NCBI GenBank assembly: GCA_964469565.1
Contig: CAYXZD010000009.1
Location: 80,604 to 144,603 of the forward strand
Reading direction: 5' to 3'
DNA length: 64,000 nt
Source of the DNA: GCA-2720975 sp964469565
Lineage (GTDB): Bacteria > Planctomycetota > UBA1135 > GCA-002686595
The position numbers and the translations under genes are program-made. The notes below the pieces were generated by a model, which did no database searches, was not told where the DNA came from, and saw nothing but the letters and a program-made list of their open reading frames with translations. Of the stretch, positions 34,923-42,587 are shown piece after piece; position 1 is the stretch's first letter; each line of letters starts with the position of its first letter.

Positions 34923-36474
34923 TGATACAACAACGTCTGAGCTTGTTGATTTACTTCCTCTCGCAGAGGGGATGACTGCCCTGTTGAGCGGGGAGGATCG
35001 CATGGAACGGCTGGTTCAGGCCGTGGCTCGTGCCCTGCCCTGTGACGCAGCGGCGCTCCTGCGCCTTGAGGGGGATGGACTCGTCCCTGTGGCTGCGGTG
35101 GGATTGGCGGCGGATGTCTTCGGGAGGTGCTTCAAACGGTCCTTGCACCCGCGTCTCGATATCATCTGCTCCAGTCCGGGCCCCGTTCGCTTCCCGGCAG
35201 AGAGTGACTTGCCTGATCCCTACGATGGCTTGGTCATGGGATTGGAATCTCCCCTCAGCGGGCAGGTGCATGCCTGCCTTGGATGCCCATTGAGGATTGA
35301 AGGGGAACTCGTCGGTGCGTTGACGGTCGATGGACTGTCCGCTGGTCAGTTTGACAGTGTGAGTGATGGATTCTTGAAACATCTCTCCGCGCTCACGGCT
35401 GCAGCCGTTCGTACCCATGATTTAGTCAACGCACTGGAGCGCAAGGCTGACCACCAAGGCCTCGTGGCACGTGACCTTGTTCAGGAAGTGATGCACAGGC
35501 GGGGAGGGAGCCTGGTGGGCAGCAGCTCAGTCCTCAAGCGCCTCCAGTCGGAAATCAAACTCGTGGGTCAGTCTGAACTGCCGGTTCTTGTGACGGGTGA
35601 GACAGGTGTGGGAAAGGAACTCGTCGTGCGCATGCTTCATGCGGATTCTCTCCGGGCGTCGGAGCCCCTTGTGTACGTCAATTGTGCAGCCCTGCCCGAA
35701 TCGATTGTCGAGAGTGAGCTGTTCGGTCACGCGCGTGGAGCCTTCACGGGAGCGGAACGTGAGCGTGCAGGGAAATTCTCCGTCGCCGATGGCGCCAGTT
35801 TGTTCCTTGACGAAATCGGTGAGCTCCCGCTGCACATCCAGCCCAAACTATTGCGTGTGTTGCAGGAAGGCGAGGTACAACGGGTGGGCTCGGATGTTTT
35901 GGAACGGGTCAATGTGAGGGTCTTCGCAGCTACCAATCGCGACCTCCAAGTTGAGGTGGAGGCGGGCCGGTTCAGAGCGGACCTCCTCCATCGCTTGGAT
36001 GTGTGTCGCATCCGCGCGCCGGCCTTGCGTGAACACACGGAGGACATTCCACATCTAGCTGGGTACTTTGCGGACCGGGGCCGCAACAAGCTTGGAACAG
36101 GTCCGATTCGATTCTCACCTGCGTCTCAAGACTTGCTGATGGCAGCCGAGTGGCCGGGCAACGTGCGCGAACTCGAGAACGTGATCTTGCGGGCGACCCT
36201 GCGCGCTGCTGCCCGAACTCTCCCCGGGGATGTGGTGGTGATTGAAGGGCCGGATCTTGATTTGCACTCGGGGTCAGGGGCGGGGGCCTCTCAGAGCACT
36301 CTGGAGCCGGCCCCTGCAGGTCAGTCCTTGCGTGATTCGGTTCGTGAGTTTCAGCGCTCTCAGATCCGTGCGGCCGTGCAGCGCCAGGGTGGAAACTGGG
36401 CCGGGGCGGCGCGGGAGCTGGGTCTGGGGAGGGCCAACCTGCACCACCTCGCTCAGCGACTCGGATTGAAGTGA
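34915..36474 (+). CDS. norR: NorR-like sigma-54-dependent transcriptional activator
   Basis: 519 residues from the ATG at 34915. N-terminal GAF domain (about 15-170), AAA+ domain with Walker A GETGVGKE (about 227), sigma-54 contact loop GAFTGA (about 275) and ATNRD, then a C-terminal Fis-type helix-turn-helix GGNWAGAARELGLGRANLHH. The domain order and divergent placement to ytfE match NorR, whose GAF domain senses nitric oxide through non-haem iron. The start could alternatively be an in-frame ATG at 34870. Confidence 0.87.
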   Translation: MVADTTTSELVDLLPLAEGMTALLSGEDRMERLVQAVARALPCDAAALLRLEGDGLVPVAAVGLAADVFGRCFKRSLHPRLDIICSSPGPVRFPAESDLPDPYDGLVMGLESPLSGQVHACLGCPLRIEGELVGALTVDGLSAGQFDSVSDGFLKHLSALTAAAVRTHDLVNALERKADHQGLVARDLVQEVMHRRGGSLVGSSSVLKRLQSEIKLVGQSELPVLVTGETGVGKELVVRMLHADSLRASEPLVYVNCAALPESIVESELFGHARGAFTGAERERAGKFSVADGASLFLDEIGELPLHIQPKLLRVLQEGEVQRVGSDVLERVNVRVFAATNRDLQVEVEAGRFRADLLHRLDVCRIRAPALREHTEDIPHLAGYFADRGRNKLGTGPIRFSPASQDLLMAAEWPGNVRELENVILRATLRAAARTLPGDVVVIEGPDLDLHSGSGAGASQSTLEPAPAGQSLRDSVREFQRSQIRAAVQRQGGNWAGAARELGLGRANLHHLAQRLGLK

Positions 36475-36701
36475 GTGGGACGGTGGAGGGCTGCATCGGT
36501 GGGTGAGTCCTTGCCCAAGACTCCTGGGGATGAATAAGCGCATGGGGGGGTCCTTGGTGGGGGCTATTGCGTAGGTAAACAGAGGGGGTCTTCGAACTGG
36601 TTCCCATGTTGCGGGTTCAGCATCGGGACTTGAATGCACCCAGTGATTGATCCCCGAGACTTTATCCAGACGCTTCCCCCCAAGGAGGGACCTGCGCTCC
36701 C

Positions 36702-37946
36702 ATGAAGAACACATCCACAATTCTGCTCCTGACTGCCCTGTCTCCGCTGGCTGGCGCACAGTCGCCCCAAGGGGAGATTCCGCAGACCGCGCTCACCCTG
36801 CAGGAGGCCAACACATCCATCGGTGACGCTCTTGGGGCGGGTACCCACTGGGTCAAAATGCGCCTGCGCTACGAGGGTGTTGATCAAGACTCCTTTGTCG
36901 ACTCCGCAGATGCGCTCACACTAAGGACTCTGCTCGGGTACCAAAGCGGCGAGTGGAACGGCTTCTCAGCGACCATTGAAGCGGAAGACGTGAGCCCCAT
37001 CGGGGATGAGGACTACAACAGTACAGTCAATGGCAATGCCGGTTTCCCCGTGGTGGCTGATCCCAATGGCACGGAAATGAACCAGGCCTTCGTTCAATAC
37101 AACCACTGCGAAGATACAAGCATGCGGGCTGGCCGCCAGCGCATCGTGCTGGGTGATGCGCGTTTTGTGGGCAACGTTGGTTGGCGGCAAAACGAGCAAA
37201 CCTATGACGGTTACTCACTGAAGAGTGGATCGGTCAATGGTCTGGACCTGTTCTATGCTCACCTCACCAATGTCAACAGGATCTTTGGGGAGTCGAGCGG
37301 CGGTGGAAACCACGCCATGGCCTCCAACCTCGTCCAAGCGGGCTACGACCTCGATGGCCTTGGCCATCTTGAAGCATTCCTGTATGACCTCGACTACACC
37401 GACAACGTGGGTGCTTCCACTTCGACCCTCGGAGCCAGCCTGGCTGGTGACCATGAAATGGACAGTAACAAGCTCCTGTATCGCTTCTCCTTTGCCCAAC
37501 AATCAGATGCCCACGACAACACGGCTGACATTGATGCGAACTACATGAATGTCGAGCTGGGTTTCAGTATGGGTGACGTGACTGTGAAAGTGGGCCAGGA
37601 ACTCCTTGGCGGTTCCGGTGACCCTGGCGACAGTTTCAAGACTCCCCTGGCGACCCTGCACAAGTTCAACGGTTGGGCAGACAAGTTCCTGAACACTCCC
37701 GACAACGGGCTTGAAGACACTTACTTCTCAGTGGGCACCACATGGGAGGGTACTAAGCTGTTGGCTGTGATGCACCAGTTCTCATCTGATGAAGGCGACA
37801 TCGACTACGGCGAGGAGATGGACTTGCTCGCAACACGCAAGCTGCAAAACGGCATGACTGCGGGTCTCAAGTACGCCGACTACACCAGCGACACGTGGAG
37901 TGACGACACCACCAAAATCTGGCTGTGGTTGGCCTACTCCTTCTAG
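36702..37946 (+). CDS. Outer-membrane porin-like beta-barrel protein
   Basis: 414 residues with a good ribosome site (AAGGAGGG) and signal peptide ending near LAGAQS. The mature part is made of alternating amphipathic strands (for example AGGRQRIVLGDARFVGN without the first residue, then TYDGYSLKSGS) and ends in an aromatic residue (LAYSF), as expected of outer-membrane barrels. Resembles alginate-export/OprB-like porins; substrate unknown. Implies a diderm envelope. Confidence 0.75.
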   Translation: MKNTSTILLLTALSPLAGAQSPQGEIPQTALTLQEANTSIGDALGAGTHWVKMRLRYEGVDQDSFVDSADALTLRTLLGYQSGEWNGFSATIEAEDVSPIGDEDYNSTVNGNAGFPVVADPNGTEMNQAFVQYNHCEDTSMRAGRQRIVLGDARFVGNVGWRQNEQTYDGYSLKSGSVNGLDLFYAHLTNVNRIFGESSGGGNHAMASNLVQAGYDLDGLGHLEAFLYDLDYTDNVGASTSTLGASLAGDHEMDSNKLLYRFSFAQQSDAHDNTADIDANYMNVELGFSMGDVTVKVGQELLGGSGDPGDSFKTPLATLHKFNGWADKFLNTPDNGLEDTYFSVGTTWEGTKLLAVMHQFSSDEGDIDYGEEMDLLATRKLQNGMTAGLKYADYTSDTWSDDTTKIWLWLAYSF

Positions 37947-37999
37947 GTTTCTTGCCGGCGTGATGGCGACCCTTGAGGACCGCCAAAGTCATGCAAGAG

Positions 38000-38050
38000 C
38001 GGGCCACCCGTTGGGTTGAGGACGAGCCTCCTCACCCATTGGGTGGCCCG
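38000..38050. terminator. Long imperfect terminator hairpin after porin gene
   Basis: CGGGCCACCC pairs with GGGTGGCCCG across a further imperfect stem (TTGGGT/ACCCA, GAGGA/TCCTC) and a short loop. It begins 53 bp after the porin stop. Confidence 0.7.
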
Positions 38051-38087
38051 TATTCGTTGGGCAGATGCCCGTATTCGTTGGACAGAT
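38046..38087. repeat. Two tandem 21-bp repeats
   Basis: GCCCGTATTCGTTGG plus (G/A)CAGAT occurs twice head to tail with one mismatch. The core ATTCGTTG reappears inverted (CAACGAAT) near 38112. Possible operator cluster for the cytochrome gene downstream. Confidence 0.55.
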
Positions 38088-38090
38088 GTG

Positions 38091-38104
38091 GATGTGCGCA
38101 CATC
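38091..38104. promoter_or_regulatory. 14-bp perfect palindrome
   Basis: GATGTGCGCACATC is self-complementary, about 217 bp ahead of the cytochrome start. Possible operator. Confidence 0.3.
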
Positions 38105-38320
38105 GTTCGCACTTCAACGAATGAGTCAAAGAACCTGTGCTAGGGAACCCCGAATCATCGCTGTGTGACGCCGGTTGGCTGGGCATCTTGTCGAAAACGG
38201 AGTCAAGATCGATTCACGCACGGTTGCGCGCAATCGTATTGCAGATTCATCGGGGCTCGGCTTCCACAACCCTTCTGTCGTCATTGGGGTCCGCGTTCCA
38301 CGACTTCGATAGAGAAAGCC

Positions 38321-40471
38321 ATGGCTCACGAATCCAACCGTTCGACTCCCACTCGCTCAGCGCCCTCCAAACCTGCCCCTCGGGATCTAGCCCTCGCGGG
38401 GTGGGGATCCAAACTCACCGCATTCGTTGTGGGCCTCCTCCTCTTGGAAACCCTAAGCGGTCTGTGGATCCTCTGCATGCCCTTCTCCTTGGCGTCTCAG
38501 GTGCAGCTAATCGGTCATACTCTTCTGGGCCTTGCCCTCGTTGTGCCCTATGCCGTCCACCAGTGGGGTCATGTGGCCGCTTGGTACGACCAGAAGCTGT
38601 CGGTTGACATGGTGCTGGGGTATGCGTGCCTGTTGGCGACTACCGTGTGCATCGTGAGTGGAGTTGCCGTTACCTATCAGACGGCCTTCGGTGCCCGCCT
38701 GAACCCGGCGTGGGATTTAGCTCATATGGTCTCAGGAGTTCTGACCGGAGCTGTGGTCAGCGTCCACATCGGACTCGTGTATGTGCGTCGAAGGGCCCAG
38801 GCTCGCAAGAGTCCTGAGCTAGCCCTCGCCATGGGGGTGCTCGCCCGTCGGAGCCTGAGCTACCTCGGAGTCGGTGCGGTAGGGGTGGTCCTCGCGAGCC
38901 TCATGAGCCCTGCGGCCCCCGCAGAATTCGCACCCCCTGAAGATTACTCCCTGCCCTCCTACGCCCAAAACTTCGAGGAGTACCGCGGCAATGTCTTCGC
39001 TCCAACCTATGCGCGCACCGAGAGCGGGATGTTTGTGGATCCTGCGGCCCTCTCCGGTTCAATCTCGTGCGGGACGAGCAACTGCCACGAACAGATTCTG
39101 GCCGAATGGCAACCCAGTGCCCATCGATTCTCGGCCATGAACCCGCCCTTCAAGACGGTGCAGCGCGATTTTGCTGAAGACCGCGAACCCCAGGAAACCC
39201 GCTACTGCGCTGGTTGTCACGATCCGATTTCCCTGTTCGCCGGTGCCGAGAATCTGCACAAGATGGGGGATGATGCCCCTGGAATGCAGGAGGGATCCTC
39301 GTGTGCTGTGTGCCACAGTATCTCGAGTGTCGATGCGCGCGGCAACGCCGATTACGTTTTGACTGCTCCGAATAAGTACCTCTGGGAGAGTACCGAGGGT
39401 GTTCAAAAGTTCCTCTCTGACTTTCTGATACGGGCCTATCCTCGTCAACACCTCGCTGACTACGACAGGAATGTTCTGCGCACGCCGGAGTTCTGCGGTG
39501 CGTGTCACAAGCAGTTTATTCCCGAGGCCCTCAATCGATTCGGGATGAGTCCGGGGCAGAACCAGTACGATCAATGGAGGCAGAGTCACTGGCACAGCGA
39601 GCACGAGAGCGAGGACTTGAGCTGCAGAGACTGTCACATGCGCTTGGTATACGACTCGACCGATCCGGGCCGGGGTGAGGATTCCGACCGCCGCCGGAGT
39701 GCCGATGATGGAGCCCACCGACACCACGGATTGATTGCCACGAATTCGTTCATGTCTGAAGTCTTGAAGCTGCCCCATTGGGAAGAGCAGGTGCGCTTGA
39801 CGGAGGAGTGGGTCGCAGGGGAGACAATCTTGCCGGAGGTCGCCCATCTCTGGCCTGAGGGTCCTGTGGCGAGCCTCGATTTGCAGGCGCCTCCCAGTGT
39901 TTCCGCAGGAGAGGAAGTGACTCTGCAGGTGGGCGTGCTCAACCGCAAGGTGGGTCACAACTTCACAACAGGCCCGCTTGATTTTGTGCGCGTGTGGGTG
40001 CACTTGACCGTTCTGGATGAAGACGATCGAGTGGTTGCTGAATGGGGTCAACTCGATCCACAGACTCGCCGCATTTGTGATTCAGCAGGCAAACACCACG
40101 AGCCCGGGAATTCCCGCAGTTCGGGCACGCTCGTCCTAGAAGCCCAGCCACTCGATGAGTTTGGCGAACCGCTCCTAGAGCATGAGTTGTGGCGCATGGC
40201 GGGCGGCATGGGCAAGCGTGTGATCTTTCCCAATCATTCCGACCGCCACAGCTATTCATTCAAAGTGCCTGCGGATGCACGCGGCCCCCTGCGCGTGCAG
40301 GCCGACCTCAATTTCCGCCGGTACCGCCAGGACTTCCTTGAGCGCGTTGTGCCAACGATGGAAGCAGAGTCGGGTGTGTACCAACCGACGCTTCGCCAAG
40401 CACAAGCCCGGTGTGAGATTGGAATCATTTCAGGAACTCCCGATCTCGAGGAAGGCCAATCATCGTGGTGA
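38321..40471 (+). CDS. Membrane b-type / multihaem c-type cytochrome
   Basis: 716 residues from the ATG at 38321. The N-terminal third has about five helices with paired His (IGHTLLG, HQWGH, LAHMVSG, SVHIGLVY), suggesting a cytochrome b-like quinol module. The periplasmic part has four CxxCH sites (CAGCH, CAVCH, CGACH, CRDCH) and one wider CGTSNCH (CX4CH), then a beta-rich tail. The layout resembles cytochrome c-554-like proteins fused to a b-type anchor. It shares one base with the next gene, so the UnbV protein is coupled to it. Likely carries electrons from the quinone pool to a periplasmic acceptor; the acceptor is unknown. Confidence 0.85.
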   Translation: MAHESNRSTPTRSAPSKPAPRDLALAGWGSKLTAFVVGLLLLETLSGLWILCMPFSLASQVQLIGHTLLGLALVVPYAVHQWGHVAAWYDQKLSVDMVLGYACLLATTVCIVSGVAVTYQTAFGARLNPAWDLAHMVSGVLTGAVVSVHIGLVYVRRRAQARKSPELALAMGVLARRSLSYLGVGAVGVVLASLMSPAAPAEFAPPEDYSLPSYAQNFEEYRGNVFAPTYARTESGMFVDPAALSGSISCGTSNCHEQILAEWQPSAHRFSAMNPPFKTVQRDFAEDREPQETRYCAGCHDPISLFAGAENLHKMGDDAPGMQEGSSCAVCHSISSVDARGNADYVLTAPNKYLWESTEGVQKFLSDFLIRAYPRQHLADYDRNVLRTPEFCGACHKQFIPEALNRFGMSPGQNQYDQWRQSHWHSEHESEDLSCRDCHMRLVYDSTDPGRGEDSDRRRSADDGAHRHHGLIATNSFMSEVLKLPHWEEQVRLTEEWVAGETILPEVAHLWPEGPVASLDLQAPPSVSAGEEVTLQVGVLNRKVGHNFTTGPLDFVRVWVHLTVLDEDDRVVAEWGQLDPQTRRICDSAGKHHEPGNSRSSGTLVLEAQPLDEFGEPLLEHELWRMAGGMGKRVIFPNHSDRHSYSFKVPADARGPLRVQADLNFRRYRQDFLERVVPTMEAESGVYQPTLRQAQARCEIGIISGTPDLEEGQSSW

Positions 40472-42249
40472 TGGCACCCAAGCGCTCCAAGCGCCAGCGT
40501 CGGATCCGTTCGGCTCTTGCATGGATCATCATTGGGTTGATCGTCCTGGTGGCGGGTGGAGTCTGGCTTGAGCGCAGCCGCAACACTGACCACGCCGATG
40601 GGCGTGAGTCGGTCACCTCGGCTTTTACCCAAAGCGGCCCAGTCTCATCGTCCATCCGCTTTACAGACGTAACGGACTCGTTGGGGCTCACGATGCGGCA
40701 CGGCCCGGGGGGGCGTTCTCGCTTGTTGCCGGAGGACACGGGATCGGGACTGGCCTGGGGGGATTACGACGGCGATGGGGACCTAGACTTGTTTGTCGCT
40801 AACTTTTCTACTCGTGGTTCTGGCGAGGACGGTTCCAACGCACTCTTTGAGAATCGCCAGGGTCACTTTCATGCTGTGCAGGAGGTTGCGGGAGTGGGGG
40901 ACCCGGACGGCTTTGGTATGGGGGCCAGCTTCGCGGACTATGACGCCGACGGCGACCTCGATCTCTTTGTGACCAATGATGGCCCGAACCGCCTCTTTGA
41001 GAATCAGGGCGATGGGACCTTTCTTGACGTGGCCGACCGGGCGGGTGTTGCGGGCGCGGCGTGGTCCTGTGGCCATGCGTGGGGCGACGTGGACCGAGAC
41101 GGGGACTTGGACCTCTATGTGTGCAATTACCTGGTGTACGACGTGACCGCCGAAGAAGCACAGCGTGCCGAATCGAGTTCCTTTGGGGCCGCATCGGTCC
41201 CCTACACCTTGAATCCTAATGCCTTCGATCCCGCTCCGAACGCCTTGTACCTAAGTGACGGCCAAGGGTCTTTCACCGAGTCCGCCGAGATGCTCGGAGT
41301 CCACAATCCTCAAGGTCGCAGTCTCGCCGTAACCCTGTGTGATCTCGATGGGGATGGGTGGCTGGATCTGTACATCAATAATGATGTGTCTTCCAACCGA
41401 CTCTACCGAAATCTATCGGGCCGCCCGCGCCCCGACGGATCGACGCGCCTGGGTTTTGAAGATGTTTCGCCCATCACGGGTACGGCGGACCCGCGCGGTT
41501 CCATGGGACTTTCCCTTGCGGAGATGGGTGGCATGGAGGGCAAGTATGACGGGCTCCCGGACTTGTTCATCACCCACTGGATCGCTCAAGAAAACGCCCT
41601 CTATCAGAGCCTGCGTTACCCGGGTGGTCGCTTCGAGTATCGCGACAAGACTCGCCAGCGCCGTCTAGGCGAGATCGCACTCGACCAGGTAGGCTGGGGG
41701 TGTGCCCTGATCGACATGGATCTCGACGGTCACCTCGATGTGGTGGTCAACAATGGGAGTACGCTTGAGGATCCGAACGACCCCAGCCAGCTACAGGCCC
41801 AGCCCATGTTCCTTTTCCGGGCGGAAGGCGAGCAGTTTCAAGACGTAGCAGCCTCCTCGGGCGCAGCTTGTTCTAAAACGCGGTGGGGTCGAGGTCTAGC
41901 TGCAGCGGACTATGACGATGACGGCGACGTAGACATTGCACTACTCGACTGTCGCCATGGAGTCGTTTTATTGCGCAACGACACGCCTCCCGATAACGGC
42001 TTCCTCAAGGTACACCTTGATGCGCCGCCGTCGGCCTTGTTTGGCGCATCGGTAGAGATCAAGGTTCAGGGGACCTCTCAAAAACGCTGGCTGTTCGCGG
42101 ACGTCTCCTATCTCAGCCAGCACGCTCCAGACGTGGTCTTTGGCTTAGGCCAGGCGCACAGGATCGAAAGACTGGAAGTCACCTGGGCGGATGGCAAGAG
42201 GAAGGTCTTGAGCGATTTGCCAGCGGGTGGAGTGTCCGTGATCTACTGA
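40471..42249 (+). CDS. FG-GAP/VCBS repeat protein with ASPIC/UnbV domain
   Basis: 592 residues. An N-terminal signal anchor (SALAWIIIGLIVLVAGGVWL) is followed by at least six calcium-binding propeller repeats of the type DYDGDGDLDLFVANF, and a C-terminal UnbV domain (FGASVEIKVQG, then VVFGLGQAHRIERLEVTWADG). The ATG at 40471 overlaps the cytochrome stop by one base; a GTG three bases earlier is possible. Secreted or surface protein; function of the pairing unknown. Confidence 0.88.
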   Translation: MAPKRSKRQRRIRSALAWIIIGLIVLVAGGVWLERSRNTDHADGRESVTSAFTQSGPVSSSIRFTDVTDSLGLTMRHGPGGRSRLLPEDTGSGLAWGDYDGDGDLDLFVANFSTRGSGEDGSNALFENRQGHFHAVQEVAGVGDPDGFGMGASFADYDADGDLDLFVTNDGPNRLFENQGDGTFLDVADRAGVAGAAWSCGHAWGDVDRDGDLDLYVCNYLVYDVTAEEAQRAESSSFGAASVPYTLNPNAFDPAPNALYLSDGQGSFTESAEMLGVHNPQGRSLAVTLCDLDGDGWLDLYINNDVSSNRLYRNLSGRPRPDGSTRLGFEDVSPITGTADPRGSMGLSLAEMGGMEGKYDGLPDLFITHWIAQENALYQSLRYPGGRFEYRDKTRQRRLGEIALDQVGWGCALIDMDLDGHLDVVVNNGSTLEDPNDPSQLQAQPMFLFRAEGEQFQDVAASSGAACSKTRWGRGLAAADYDDDGDVDIALLDCRHGVVLLRNDTPPDNGFLKVHLDAPPSALFGASVEIKVQGTSQKRWLFADVSYLSQHAPDVVFGLGQAHRIERLEVTWADGKRKVLSDLPAGGVSVIY

Positions 42250-42587
42250 GTGGGAGACCGGCGTGCCCCCCCGATGCGGGGGGCAAATCGGCGGGCCAGG
42301 GGATGATTCCGAATCGAGGAGGTGAGCGTGGGGCGTGATGGTCTCACGCATGGTCGTTCTGGTTCTCCTGCACCAGGGAGCCGTTGGAGTGACTCCTGCC
42401 CTGCGGCTTCCGCTGCTCCTGGGAGGCGCGCGGCACTGTCACATTTCGACCATCGGCGAAGACATGTATGCTCAGCAGGCCGTGTGCGGCGAGCCTCTTG
42501 CATTCTTCATCCCCTGGGGAGGTTGATCGCGGGCACTGCACTCCTAAGGTTTTATACTCCCACGCCTCGACCCGGCCCCTCATCCCG
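42250..42587. other. Intergenic region before SGNH-sialidase gene
   Basis: 338 bp; apart from the terminator at its start, nothing supported was seen. A 63-codon frame at 42335-42526 has no recognisable features. Confidence 0.45.
42265..42284. terminator. Terminator hairpin after UnbV gene
   Basis: GCCCCCC pairs with GGGGGGC around a six-base loop, 15 bp after the stop codon. No U tract. Confidence 0.65.

Larger units (their letters stand above)
37947..38320. other. Intergenic region with stacked repeats
   Basis: 374 bp without a gene. It contains a terminator hairpin, two 21-bp direct repeats and a 14-bp palindrome, all within 105 bp, listed separately. Confidence 0.6.

Noticed and set aside
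36560..36600. Sigma-54 promoter ahead of the porin gene (TTGG...TTGC)
   Set aside because: The GG and GC are separated by 11 rather than 10 bases and no activator site is evident.
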